Source of the DNA: Chinchilla lanigera
Lineage: Eukaryota > Chordata > Mammalia > Rodentia > Chinchillidae
Direction of reading: 5' to 3'
DNA length: 64,000 bases
Assembly (NCBI RefSeq): GCF_000276665.1
Contig: NW_004955405.1
Span: 12,102,830-12,166,829 of the forward strand
The notes under the pieces were generated by a model. The model was not told the origin of the DNA. It searched no databases and worked only from the letters and a program-made list of their open reading frames with translations. Made by a program: the position numbers and the translations under genes. Within the stretch, counting starts at the first letter, position 1, and each line of letters opens with the position of its first letter. Shown here piece by piece: positions 12,378 through 23,832 of this stretch.

Positions 12378-12455
12378 AATACTATCAGGATTTGAATTCA
12401 AGACCCCATACTTGCCAGGCAGGTGCTGTGCCATTGAGCGAAATCTCTGGCCCCA
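12378..12455 (-). mobile_element. Diverged ID-type SINE
   Basis: ACTTGCCAGGCAGGTGCTGT and the ending CTCTGGCCCC align with the reverse complement of ID but with more substitutions and no clear tail, so it is older than the copy at 10060. Confidence 0.75.
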
Positions 12456-12714
12456 GTCTTTGAGGGTATTCTTGATACTAATCATACTTCAAAATTCTTT
12501 TTTTATTATTAGATATTTCTTATTACCATATGCCACAATAATAAACATAATAAAACAATTTAAAATGAACACTGCGTGTATTAAAGTTATTTAGGAGTGA
12601 GGTATGCCTACACTTTAGTTATATAATTGACTAGATTCATTAAGAAACTAAATTCTTTGTCTTGCTTAAATATTGAAGAAGATATATGTGGTCAGCTGCC
12701 ATCCTTATCTTCAT

Positions 12715-13060
12715 TTTTATATTGGGATTATTGCAACAAGATCTATTTTCTCTTGTTCATTTCTAAATTGTTAGGGAAATAATAAAATAGCAAACTCTTT
12801 TGGCTCCTATTAAAAACCTCAATGCCTGTAGAATAAACGTTACTTAGGCTGCCATGTTACCCTTTAAATACTACCATAGGTGTATCGTTTCCAGCTTGCT
12901 TGCAGAGATTTCTCTCTATATTCACTTTTCTCTGAGTAGATAATGTCCAGTCTCACCTTTTCTTTCTGTTTATGTCACCTTTTCCATCTGGATTGCCTCT
13001 CTAATCTATTCCCATCTGTTACTCCCAATTATTATTCCAGGCACAGCATAATAACATGGA
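12715..13060 (+). mobile_element. L2 LINE fragment
   Basis: GGGATTATTGCAACA near 12724 and the later pyrimidine-rich segment (12895-13030) follow the order of the sense-strand L2 ORF2-to-3' region. Heavily decayed, no open frame. Confidence 0.5.
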
Positions 13061-13795
13061 GAAACTAACCTTTCTAGGTATGAAAACATTTAAAATGAGG
13101 TTGAACCAAATCAGTGGCTCAGAAACGATATGTGAACAATGGACTAAATATACACAAAAAAATGGTACATATATAAAAAGTGGTTTTCAAGTTAATTGAA
13201 AAAAGGTGCATTATTCACAAGACCATCTCTTTGAGAAACAAAATTAAGGCTATAGTTTTACTTTATCCTTATGTTGGGAAGGAAATCCTACTTGTCCAAA
13301 CTCATGTTTCCATGAAAGGAATTGCTTTGTACAGAGCAAACCTCTTGGTCTCTTTTGGTCTGTTTTATTCATTCCTTTCCATAGAAAAAGGTGTGAACTA
13401 CTTGGCTGAGGGATCTTGGAAAAAGATCTAAGCAGGCTCACCTCAGCTTCTTCAGGGCTCCACCAACTTGTGAAGTGAATTATTCTCAAGATGCTCTAGT
13501 TCTATGTGGCCTTGTCACTCCAGGCAGGTCAGTAGTTGTCCAGATCTACCACAATTGAATGACATGTTTACTTATGGGAATATGATGGTGGTGACAGCCT
13601 AAACTACACTCTATAACTTAATTTTGCTCCAGTAGAGGATATTATAAAAATCTACACTTCTTTCATAACAGTATCTACTTATCAGTTGACCTATCACTTT
13701 AAAACTTTAGTCACAAACCCAAGAAATCAAGGAAAGAAAAAAAATAACTTTTGCTAATCAAGGCTCAAAACTTTTTGTATCACTGAAGGTGAAAT
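13061..13795. other. Unrecognised sequence
   Basis: Two short overlapping frames on opposite strands (13180-13431 plus, 13250-13489 minus). Neither shows a domain. Confidence 0.35.
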
Positions 13796-13990
13796 CTTTT
13801 CTTTCCATCTTCCAACACAATCCATCCTTGCCCACAATCTGACATTTATTGATTGCCATCTGTTTTTGTCAGTTTCAGTTGTGTTATGCAGACTTCACTA
13901 AAGTATAAACCGAAGGAAGGCTGTTTTAGTTGTCTTTGAACACCTGAAGTACTTTCTGGTGAATAAATGCTCAACACAGGTGAAATATAT
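13796..13990 (+). mobile_element. L2 LINE 3' end
   Basis: The end GGTGAATAAATGCTCAACAC (13960-13979) is the inverted form of the CTCAATAAATATTTG-type L2 terminus, preceded by sequence in L2 3'UTR order. Short and diverged. Confidence 0.45.
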
Positions 13991-14089
13991 CAATTATGTC
14001 TAGCAGCTTTTTATGATTACTGCAGTCTAGCTTCTGATACAGTGACTCCTCTTACATCATAATGCTATTGAATTTATTTTATATTTTAC

Positions 14090-14300
14090 ACTTTTCAAAC
14101 TGCATTCCAAATGACATGACTTACTTTATTTAATCTTTAAAGAATCCTATGACATGGGCAGAACAAATCTTATTTCCATTTCTTAGATGTGACAAAAAGA
14201 CCTCAGAGAGATGAGTTACTTGCTCAGGGTTATGGTGCTTATAAATTACAAAATCCAGGACTTCCAATTCCTAGGAGCTCTTTTATCCTGCCACATCTAT
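14090..14300 (-). mobile_element. MIR SINE
   Basis: Antisense MIR order: TTTAATCTTTAAAGAATCCT, then TTTCCATTTCTTAGATGTGA, then the core-like GAGTTACTTGCTCAGGGTTA, ending in the lineage-typical cysteine-tRNA-like tail. Ancient mammalian SINE. Confidence 0.7.
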
Positions 14301-14429
14301 TTTTTGTATGAAGGTGAGAAACCCAGTGACCTTCCAGAAATGGAAAGAATCCTGCAATATTAGAAAATATATGACCTTTCAAAGACACTAGTTGAAATTT
14401 GATGTGAAATTCCATCTGACATGTTTGTA

Positions 14430-15060
14430 GCAGCTTTAATTATTTAATCAATTCAATAACAGGATATTTAAAGCAGCAAAGAAATCACTGGGCATAACCA
14501 ATTTCATCCACAAATCAGACATTTTGCACCTCAATTTTCACTCTTCAGTTTTGCTTTGTGAACTAATTGGCAACACTTGATGAAAATTTAAGATGTAGAC
14601 AGACTATAACAGGTGGAGCAATCACGTCTTCACAAGGAAATTAATTTATACGTGCACACAAATACACACGCATATTCATAGCCTCTGGTCCTGCCAAGAG
14701 AAGAGCCCCAGCAGTGTGGTTAGTTGCAATTACGGCTAAGTGTCATAAAACAATTTTGGCATATCACGGTGCCCATAGGAATCACACTGATTTCTCAATT
14801 TTTGGTCTTCCAAGCACGTTTCAATCTCATATGAATTTGTCCTTGTAGGGTTTCTCTTCGCTGTTTTGTTTGTCAGAAAAGTAATTTGAGTACATCCCGC
14901 TACTCACTCTGTGATTTGGAAATGTTGTGAAAGCAGCTATCTTGTAAACTGGACTAGAACAAAGTGTGTCAGTATGATTTATAGGAATCGCTGTGCTGCT
15001 GTTATGATGTGTAGATAGCTCCATATACAACAGCGTATATTCTCAAATGTGTTTTCACAA
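14430..15060. other. Candidate conserved non-coding block
   Basis: Single-copy by eye, not matching any repeat I know. It has homeodomain-like TTTAATTATTTAATCAATTC (about 14435) and several retained CpGs (TACGTG, CACGCA, TTACGG, CACGGTG, CACGTT, CTTCGC, CCCGCT, ATCGCT, AGCGTA) in otherwise AT-rich DNA. This is the texture of a developmental enhancer in a gene desert. A minus frame at 14827-15030 has no domain. Purely inferential. Confidence 0.3.
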
Positions 15061-16084
15061 GGATGGTTTCATTTACATTTTCTGAGTTTTTAAAATGCTT
15101 CCATAGTTACATGATTATTAGCAAATGTTTGAGTAGAGTCAGTTTTTAATTATCTAGTGCCACATTTTGAACAAATTTTTACACAACTTTTTACTGGTTT
15201 GAAAACTACAACTTAAACAAACAATTAAGCTTCTTCAAATTTAGACTACAGACTGGCTGCAAAGGCTAGTAACAATATTCTCCAAAATGTCATTTAGAGA
15301 ATCCTAGGTACTTTGTATATGGTAAATAGTGTGATGTGTACTGGGTAAGAAAACTGTAAATTGATGATTCACTGATGTAGTTTATTTTTCATAAAGCAAG
15401 ACTGAAAAAAATTCATTATTATTAAATAGTGCATTGTGTTATTAAGTCAATATGAATTAGGGACAAAGTACTGACTGTAAACCATGTGGCTAGTATTTAA
15501 TTGTGAAACCAGTATAGTTTAAAATAGGAAATGTCTTATATTCTGGAAATTTCTATTTTTCTATTTCTAAAAGTTGAAGTTATCTTGGCATTGATATGTT
15601 GCTTCAAAGCAAGAAGATTAGAATCTTTCTACTCATATACAAAATAGAACAGCTGTGCTTTTCACCCTTCAGATTAAAAATATCTAAATACAAGTAATAC
15701 ACATTCATCATAAGCACTTAAACAAATGAACAAAACCTACAAAAATATAGGCATATAAAAAGGCAAATAGTGTATGAAATTCTGTCAAAGAGAATAATTG
15801 CTAATATTTTGGCAAATATTTTACCAGATATTTAATTCTACACATGCACAGGTATATTTGGTAAAATTGGATTAAACCAAATATGTAGTCTTTTTTTATT
15901 CTTTAAAATATGGTGATCATCATTACAGATCAATAAGTACAGTTTTGTATTTCAATTATCCATGGTTGTAAACTGTTGTAAGGCAGATATGCTATAAACA
16001 CAGAATTTTAATTCTTCATTGATGTATTGCAAAATATTTTTCATTTTTACACCTTTACACTATATGTACCCTTGTAAATTCATT
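15061..16084. other. AT-rich sequence, possibly with an old LINE tail
   Basis: 15700-16040 has the AT-rich, gap-like character of old L1 3' ends, but I cannot assign it. Nothing else seen. Confidence 0.3.
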
Positions 16085-17175
16085 CAAAAAACTTTTTCTC
16101 AGGTGTTTTCTATGTGAGAGATATTATTGTAGGCACTGGTGTTATAGTAGTGAATAAGACATTTCAATCCTCTGCTTTTATGGTGCTTACATTCCAGAGA
16201 GGAAGCCAAGCAAATTACCAAGATGATTACCAATAGTGTTATGTGCTTGAAGAAATATAGAGGTGTAACAGTAACTGAAAGAGAAAGAGAGGTAACGTTG
16301 GCTTGTGTATTCAAGAAAGGCCTTTCTTAGAAAGAGATTTTAACAGGAACCTGAGCTCAAGAAACTAATACAAGAAAAATTTCTGGACAATTATTCCAGC
16401 CCTGATTTGGGCTGACCTTGGAGTGTTTAAGAACAGGAGGATGGCCACTATGGCCAAGTACAGTGGCTAGTGCAAAGAGTATTAGAAGAGGAAGAAAATT
16501 ATGGAGAAATCCTCAGCGATTGAGTCTTCAAAGCCTCATGGGCCATGATTAAGAGTTAGATTAATTCTAATTGGGTTATTTTCACATTGTAAATGTTATT
16601 CACGAAATTTAATTTTCATGGGAGTGCTGATTACTGATAAAAGAGCAAGGATGAACTTATTTACTCAATCTGTCTTTCATCAGCTGTTTATAGAGCAGTG
16701 ATCTCATGCCAACCATATTTTATGCCCTAGAATATAGGAGATCCTATCCTAGGTAGTCAGTAACTCCCCAGAGGAAGTCCCTGCCCTTTTCAAGCTGACA
16801 TGCTAGGTTCATATGATAGAGTGTCTGGTAGCAATGCATGCGGAAATTAAAGCAGGCTGGGGGTGTGTGTGCACATACTATTTCAGGTAGGGTAATATGG
16901 AAGGCCTTTAAAAGAACATGATGCTTACTTAATATTTACAATCAATTAAGACACGAACCTAGCCAATATTGGGAGGATGATTGCTCTCAGTAGAGGAAAT
17001 GAAAAGATTAGCAAGTATAATGATCTTCTAACTGAAGGGCCCAAAAATCTCAGGAGCCTTGAACAGCTAGGTTCAGAGTAGAGTCTGAGGACTTCTAGAC
17101 AATGAAGACAGAGAGATAGCCAGTGTCCTTAAAGGTCCTGGTGAAAACTTTAGGTTTTCTACTAGGTATAATGGG

Positions 17176-17204
17176 AAGCTATAGCTAGCTTCTAGCTATA
17201 GCTT
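17176..17204. repeat. Perfect 13-bp hairpin with 3-base loop
   Basis: AAGCTATAGCTAG (17176-17188), loop CTT, then CTAGCTATAGCTT (17192-17204), an exact reverse complement. It sits inside the L2 relic where L2 itself has no such palindrome. Confidence 0.95.
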
Positions 17205-17251
17205 TAAGTGGAAGAGATGAGAAGTTTTGAGAAGGGGAATGGCAGGGCCTC

Positions 17252-17265
17252 TGTGTGTGTGTGTA

Positions 17266-17306
<41 letters not shown>
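17252..17306. repeat. (TG)n microsatellite with TATG interruption
   Basis: About 27 TG units, interrupted near 17264-17270 by GTATGTAT. It lies within L2-derived sequence. Confidence 0.95.
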
Positions 17307-17307
<1 letters not shown>

Positions 17308-18855
17308 TAACTTCATATGTTTTAAGATCACCTTAAATGGTATGTGAAGGGCAAAATGTTGGAATTATCAAGGACAGTTAGGAAAATGTTTATACTATCC
17401 AGACAAAAGGTGATAGTGACCCTGACATGGTCATAGTGACAAAAGTGGTAAGAAACTATAAGGTTCTGAAGTGCTAAAAGGGAAGAGAGAACGGGATTAC
17501 TGATGCATTGTATATATAGTCCTAGATAAAGGAATCAAGCATTTGGCCTTGTATACCTAGTGAGTAGATGTGATAGTTTTACAGATGGGGAAAACTAAGG
17601 GAACAAAACAAGGGTGAAAATGGGAATTTTTGGAGTATATTAAGCTACGGATGTCTGTTGTAATTGAGCTGACAACTGAATTAATATACAAGCCTGGAAT
17701 TCAGAATGGGGTCAAGAGATATAAAATTAGAGACTTTAACATTTGGATGATATTTAAAGCCCTAGGAGTAAGCGAAATCAGGTAAAGAGTGAGGAAATAG
17801 TGAGAAGAGAAAATACCTGAGGAAGGAGGCTTGGAACTTCAACACTTAGAGATCAGATGAAGAGAAGAGCTATGAGAGGAATGGTCAGAGGCAGGAGGAA
17901 GGTGCAGGATGCCAGTAGCTAAAGGAGTAAAGTATTTGAGGAAGAAGGCCATGATCAATGTGTCAAATACTGCCAGACAGCCAAGTAAGAAGAGGACTGA
18001 GAACTGACTGTTGGATTTCATAGTAGTGTACAGTTTATGATGGCAGTGAAAAAGGCTTTGGTAGGACATGTGGATATAAGAAAGTACGATAGAAGAAGGC
18101 TTAAGCAAAAATGAGATAATAGGGAGGAGTTTTAGACAATGGATTTTTCTAAATTTAATCTTCTTTATTCAAAGTTTTGCAATTAAAAGGGATCAGAGAA
18201 ATAAGACAAAACCTCAAATAAAATGCAGAGCTAAGAACTGTTTTTGTTATTTGTTTGGTGTTCAGTATTTTAATATGAGAAAAATTAGGGATTCCCTTCA
18301 AAATATAAAACCCTGTGATTAAAAATCATGATACTGGCTTTGTCAGCAGAGTCAGTTCCTGTGTTATGAGGGCAGAAGCCAATTAGTTAGGGAGCTATTG
18401 TAAGAATAAAGGGAAAACATGATAGCAATCTGGACTACAATGTACAAATTGTAGTGAACAATAGAGAGAAGAGAGAATGAATTCAAGGTAGATTTAAAGA
18501 CAGAGGTTAAAACACTTGAGTGGTATATAGGAGGTGTGGAAAAGAAGAATCAAGGTTGATCAAATTTTTCTCGAAGGCAAGGAAGGAATTTGGAAGTACA
18601 GTGGACCCTTGAGTTATGACTGGCCTCACACACGAATGACTTTTTTTATGACCAGAGTTTTAGGTTTAACTTACAACCGAAGTCCGGAGTTATGAACCAA
18701 ATACCAGCCACTTGTGCGGTTTTAAACAAAGACTCGCAATGCCAGAAAATCATATGTAAGCATATGTAAATGCTAGTCTGAGCCCTGATGTGTGTGTTTG
18801 TGGATGTGATTTTGGTCAGTGCTTTATATAATTGCAATGATTGCTGCTATCAAAA

Positions 18856-20630
18856 ATGGCCCCCAACAAAGCTAGAAATGAAGCCAAGGAAAGAAGAGAA
18901 GGTAAAGAAAGCAATCACAATAGAAAAGAAGAAGGAAATTGTGGAGAAATATGACAGTGGCATTCATATGACTGATCTCACTAATATATAAGGCATATCA
19001 AAACCCACATTTTGACAATCTTAGAAAAGATTTGCATAAAGAAGCTAGTGTTCCTGAAGATGTTCCTCAAAGTAAGTCATGATCAATAGTAAGTCATGAT
19101 CAACAGTGTTAGAGGAGGGAGAGGCTGTTACTGTATTAGTGTGGTTAAATGAAAAGCAGAAGGCAGGTTATAGCCTGAGTCTATAACTTGTGAAAAAGCT
19201 AGGGCTATAAATGCAGATCTCATAAAGAATAATCCATCAATGAGTAATAATGAAACATTTCATGCCAGTAAGGAGGGGTTTAACAATTTTAAAGTGAGAA
19301 CTGGAGTTCATAGCATAATTATGCATGGTGAAACAGCCAGTGTTGATAAAAAGGCTGCTGAAAACTACATACACTTCAAAATGAGAAGACATAGAGAACT
19401 GGCTTTTGTGATCATCAAGTGTTCGGCTGTGATGATACTAGCCTCTTCTGGAAGAAAATTCCCAAGAGAACATACATTACCCAGGAAGAGAAGAAAGTGC
19501 CAGACCACAAGCCTATGAAAGATAGGCTAAATTTATTGTTATGTGACAACATGTGCTGGAGAAGTTGTTAGCATGTCAGATTGTACTCTGCAGAGCAAAG
19601 AAAAAAAACCTAGAATATGATGATATGATGACCATGTGTGATAAAAAAGCTGACCAGTTGTGATCAAAAATCTTTCCAGAGAAATATCATGTTTATTTTG
19701 ACATTTCTACCTGTAACTGAATTTTTGGTACAACCAAAAGCTCCTTGAGAATAGACACTTGAGAATATAGAATTCCAAACAGCTAAGGATGATTATTCTG
19801 TTCAGGAGAAAAGGAAGTTTTCTATTTATCTTGAGGGGTGACCTCAAGATAAATCCTCTGGAGTGTTCAGAAAATATAAAGTCATGAAGAATAGTCTAGG
19901 GATCATGTGGAAATCTAATGCAAAAGCCTGGATAAGAAGAACACAGTACTTTTTTTTATCAGATCAGGTAGGCTTTCTGTCCTGTTAAGAAATATCTAGA
20001 GTACAAATATTTACCACCCAAGGCTCTACACATCATGGAAAATTCTTCTGTTCATCCACAGGATTTGGAAGAAGAATTGTATGAATTCGCATGGCTCCAA
20101 GTCAAGTTCCTCCCACCTAATATAACTCCTCTACTGCAGCCTATGGACCAGCAGGTTGTAGCTAAATTTAAGAAGCTATACACCAAGGAACTGTTCATGA
20201 AATGCTTCCAGATGGTCTGAGATACATATTTAACTGATCAAAAGTTCTGAAAGGAACATTACAACTTTCCTGTATGGGGTTAATTGAGAAATCTTTAGTC
20301 AATGTCTCTCTAAGGACACTGAGAATTGCCTGGAAGAAAGTGTGGCCTAAAATTATACAGGAGAGAGACCTTGAAAGCTGTATAGAAGAGACAGAGCCTT
20401 CAACTAACCCTGTGGTTGATAGCACTATCACTATAGCATAGTCCATGGGCTGACAGGTAGACAGTGGTGATGTTGATGAACTGGTGGAGGAACACTCAAA
20501 AGAACTGTCTACAGAGGAACTCCAGCAACTTTTGACTAAGCAGCAGAGCATGGCAGCTGGGGGGCTTTCTGAAGAGGAGGAGAAGTATCAACAATCAGTG
20601 CAGCAAGGTTCTTCTTAAGAAATAAAGGAA
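18856..20630 (+). pseudogene. Tigger transposase pseudogene (CENP-B-like HTH and DDE)
   Basis: Open pieces spread over three frames. 18788-18991 ends in a CENP-B/pogo N-terminal helix-turn-helix-like stretch (VKKAITIEKKKEIVEKYDSG). 19240-19518 holds a middle part with LAFVIIKCSAV and a K/R-rich end. 20035-20220 holds a DDE-domain tail with FLPPNITPLLQPMDQQVVAKF, a hallmark of Tigger transposases. An ATG at 18856 opens MAPNKARNEA in a frame different from the HTH, so a frameshift lies between them, and stops separate the segments. It is non-functional. A minus-strand frame at 20195-20551 is its antisense shadow. Confidence 0.85.
19824..19854. repeat. Perfect 13-bp hairpin with 5-base loop inside Tigger
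   Basis: ATTTATCTTGAGG (19824-19836), loop GGTGA, then CCTCAAGATAAAT (19842-19854), an exact inverted repeat. It disrupts the transposase region. Confidence 0.95.
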
Positions 20631-21236
20631 ATCTTGAAAAATGGATAGAGCAACAAACATTTGTAGAGAAGACCCACCCAGATAGAGAAAAAGCCAGTCA
20701 TTGCATTCACTTGCTTAATGACAATTTCAAATCATACTATAGAACAGTATTAAAGAAATGACAGAAACAGACAACCTTAGACAAGGCTTTAGTTCTGAAA
20801 AGGTTGAGACCTAGTGAGCCAGAAGCAGGTCCTAGTGGGCTACAGATTCTCCCAATGAGAGGACACCAGAGAGCCAGATTCCTGATGTTCTTATGGAAGG
20901 GCACTTTCCTTCCAAAAAATAACCACCTGCCATTTCATCCTCCCTTCCTGCAAGCCAAAGATGTCAACTTGAATGTGTAGTACAGTATGAAATTTTTATT
21001 TCTGGTAAACTAGGCACATTTTATAACTTTTGTTTTGATTACACTTGAAAAATTATACAACAATTTTTATTATGAAAATTTTATTATTATTGGTTAAGGG
21101 GTGCTTTGAGAGATTGGGAATGCATTATGGGTATTTCCATTATTTCTTATGGGAAAATAGTCTTGACTTGCAACCAACTTGAGTTACAGCCATCTCTTAT
21201 GAATGAATCAAGCTCATAAGTCAAGAGTCCACTGTA

Positions 21237-21269
21237 CCATTTAGTAAAAAGTAAAAACCAAGGACATTC
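21237..21269 (-). mobile_element. Residual L2 on the far side of Tigger
   Basis: CCATTTAGTAAAAAGTAAAA continues the antisense L2 text interrupted at 18598. This supports insertion rather than a rearrangement. Short. Confidence 0.45.
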
Positions 21270-21284
21270 AAAAAGTTTTACTGG

Positions 21285-21383
21285 AGGGCTGGGGATTTAG
21301 CTCAGCGGCAAAGAGCCTGCCTGGCAAGCACAAGGTCATGAGTTTGGTTCCCGGTACTGGAGAAAAAACAAAACAAAACAAAA
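21285..21383 (+). mobile_element. ID-type SINE
   Basis: GGGCTGGGGATTTAGCTCAG start, tRNA-like body and an (AAAAC)n tail. The exact target-site duplication AAAAAGTTTTACTGG occurs at 21270-21284 and 21384-21398. Confidence 0.93.
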
Positions 21384-21398
21384 AAAAAGTTTTACTGG

Positions 21399-21794
21399 GT
21401 ATATAAGAAATTTTTGATATGCCAAGTTTGCAGTTGCAATTACATATTATCTTCTTAAGAGAAAACTTTTTAACATGGAACTATGCTGGAACAAAATGAT
21501 ATAAATTTATAAATTAAACCATCTAAAAGTATCTAAGATTCTCTACCCTCTGGGAAACTCTGGGAATTGTCAATATTTTGAACCTTTGCTAATCTGATGG
21601 GTAAAAGTGATATCAAAGTATATATGCATTTGGTTATAGTTAACATTAATTTATATGTACGTATATGCATATAATTTTTTACCAAGAGTAGAATCACTTG
21701 CTGTGATTTGTATGTAATTATCTCTTGTCTTTTCACTTTCTTATTACCCTCCCTGCTTCTGCACTTTCTTATGGAAGTCTCTCACAGTCGCTAT
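21399..21794. other. Unrecognised AT-rich sequence
   Basis: No repeat or gene supported. A 67-codon minus frame (21533-21736) has no recognisable domain. Confidence 0.4.
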
Positions 21795-21950
21795 GTCTGA
21801 CACCTCCTGAGAAATGCAGATTCTTGGGCCTCCATCCACTCTAAACTTCTTGAATCAGAATCTCTGAGACCAGGGCCAACAATCTGTATTGTAAGTTCTC
21901 CAGATAATTCTGAAGCATACAAAATCTGACAACCATTGGTTTCGATGTTC
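21795..21950 (+). mobile_element. MER5A-like hAT fossil
   Basis: Ordered matches to MER5A: TCCTGAGAAATGCAGATTCT, then AATCAGAATCTCTGAGACC, then TTCTGAAGCATACAAAATCT. This is an ancient non-autonomous DNA transposon. Confidence 0.7.
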
Positions 21951-22884
21951 TCTACTCCTAGTAGTTTCTGTCCTACTTATGTTTATGTCACATTTCTAAC
22001 TACTAGAATTTGGAGGCAATATTCTTGAAATTTTACTGCACTGTTCCCCTGGTGGTGTTCAGTGTTATACTGCTATTTACTGTGCTGACATTCTCATATG
22101 CTCAACATCAGAGATCTTTTTTGGTGTTTTAGTAAGCACAAAATCCTTTATAGTTCCTTTCATCTCTCATTTGTTGTCCCTTTCCTGTCACATTGGCTTC
22201 AAGTTATACCTGTGTTATATGGGTTGCTGATTTTTGTTGTTGCTAGGCATTGCCACCAATAGTATGGTCTACCTTATCAGCCCTAGCAAACACAATTATT
22301 TCATATTGATCTGAACTTGGGGGCACATCCGTGGTGTCAACTAAACAACAATGTGCTGCTATATACATTAGGAGTTGTTGCTTAATATTATGTGTCTCAT
22401 CATCATGATTTTTGTGATGGGTAAGGCGAGAACTAGGGCTAGGCACCAAAACAGAGCTTTTGCTTATAAATGAGTTGAAATTTTTGTGCTTAACCTGTTT
22501 GGATTGTAAGACATATACCTCTCTGTTGACAGCAGAACAAGGTGAGGAATGTTGATTTGTTCTCTTCTTTTAAAGTAGTTTGGCTAATTTGATGTATCAA
22601 ATTACAAAGAACTCCCATAACTATGTATTTCAAAACAATCCAGGAAAATTTTTGAAGTTGATGGCTTTATTCATTATTCTGGTGTGTCTATATTTTCAAG
22701 GATGTGAAAATGCATTGTTTTCACATATGTACTTTTAAATATATAATATATTGCACATTAATGTTTCAAAAGCTCTACATTTTTTGTGGCTATGTCAATA
22801 CAGGTTGTCAAATAGTATGGTCAGTTTGTGGAGATGGACTATTGGCCCTAACTATGGCTCATAGTAAATTTTATCTGTCATGAT
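21951..22884. other. Unrecognised sequence
   Basis: No supported gene or repeat. A 68-codon minus frame at 22243-22449 shows no domain. Confidence 0.35.
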
Positions 22885-23220
22885 GGATAAAATTGTCAGC
22901 CTGATTAATTTGGAAGACACTTAGGGGATTAGTGAGCATACTCCTTCTGAGTGTGTCTGTGTAGCTCAAGGAGGCACGACCTTTGTTATTGCTTCTAGTC
23001 CCTCTGCCCATCCTCTCTAGCATGGTTCTCCTTTTCTGCTTCCTGGCTGCCACAGACAAAGCAGCTTTGCTGTACCATCCCTTTCTACCATGATGTTCCT
23101 GCCTTGGAGCTAGCTGGCCATGGACTGAGTCCTCTGAAACCATGAGTCAAACCTCTCCTCCTTTAAATTGTGGGCATCAGGTATTTTGTTAAGCAACAGG
23201 AGAGCTGATGAACATACCTG
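22885..23220 (+). mobile_element. MaLR-type solo LTR
   Basis: The 3' part has the MaLR signature: CTGAAACCATGAGTCAAACC near 23133, then a CCTCCTTTAAATTGT-type stretch and TATTTTGTTAAGCAACAGGA near 23182. The upstream portion is pyrimidine-rich in LTR fashion. This resembles rodent ORR1/MT or MLT1 LTRs. No internal region is attached. The two minus-strand frames over it (22871-23143, 23110-23313) are not genes. Confidence 0.6.
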
Positions 23221-23449
23221 TTTTCCTACTACCCACAAGACAGAAAAAAATATGGCATGATATGTTGACTTTTCTAAACCTACCATTTTAATTTTGAATA
23301 TTCTGATACACAATAGAAAGGGGATTAAAGGTTAGATTGGCTACCTCAGCAATCTTCTCAATTGCTTTCTAATATGTGAGTATGGAAAGCTAAAATGCTA
23401 TATCCAGACTCTGTAAGAATATGATTTTCAGATACCATTTAGGCTTCAT

Positions 23450-23825
23450 CAATCAGACTTGGTTACAAGAGACTTTGATTTAAAAACGAATATAGGTAAC
23501 ATCGCTCTGGAGCCAGCACATGAAGTGGTGTCCTCCTAACATGGAGATGATTTCCCAATCCAGTGGCTGCCTGTCATAGTGGGGACAGTGCTTGCTTTGC
23601 AATCAACAATTATGAAAATGGCTCCTGATTTATTGTCTTGCAGTGGTGATGATTGCTTTCTCAATTGCAGAAGTAAGAATGGTTCTAAAAGCTTGATGTG
23701 GGACCTTAGAGATGAGCTTAGAGCCTGCTCTTCGAGCTATCCAAATTTATTGAAGCACCCAATTCCATACACAAATGCTGTTCTGCTTAAAATTTCTCCT
23801 GTTGTATGCAACTGAGCCCTGAGTA
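23450..23825 (+). mobile_element. ERVL-class LTR, putative 5' LTR
   Basis: The right edge AGCCCTGAGTAATAG (about 23815-23829) is an LTR-like end, and right after it AGTTGGTATCAAAAGTGG (about 23831-23848) resembles the leucine-tRNA primer-binding region of ERVL elements. The left edge is not defined. The 78-codon plus frame inside (23579-23815) is not a gene. Confidence 0.45.
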
Positions 23826-23832
23826 ATAGAAG

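Larger units (their letters stand above)
16085..18598 (-). mobile_element. Long L2 LINE fragment (RT region to 3' end)
   Basis: The plus strand is antisense L2 over about 2.5 kb. The 3' end lies near 16085-16500. Further right, a minus-strand frame (17839-18108) contains AVFDT in a context (LFLLGCLAVFDTLIMAFFL) matching the FDT-containing reverse-transcriptase motif of CR1/L2 ORF2. All frames are broken. 16690-17200 may be a second copy of the 3' region, so two overlapping L2 insertions are possible. The Tigger at 18599 interrupts it: L2-like text stops at TA and resumes at 21237. Confidence 0.7.
18599..21234 (+). mobile_element. Tigger (pogo-type) DNA transposon, near full length
   Basis: The 5' end CAGTGGACCCTTGAGTTATGA (first 20 bases) is matched at the 3' end by its inverted form, CAGTGGACTCTTGACTTATGA on the other strand, with two mismatches. 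TA dinucleotides flank both ends (18597-18598 and 21235-21236), the expected TA target duplication of Tc1/mariner-pogo elements. At 2,636 bp it is about the size of autonomous Tigger elements, and it encodes a transposase relic on the plus strand. It inserted into an L2 whose sequence continues at 21237. The exact subfamily is not determined. Confidence 0.88.

Noticed and set aside
20195..20551. 118-codon minus-strand ORF
   Set aside because: Antisense of the Tigger transposase relic; its serine-rich run mirrors acidic sense codons.
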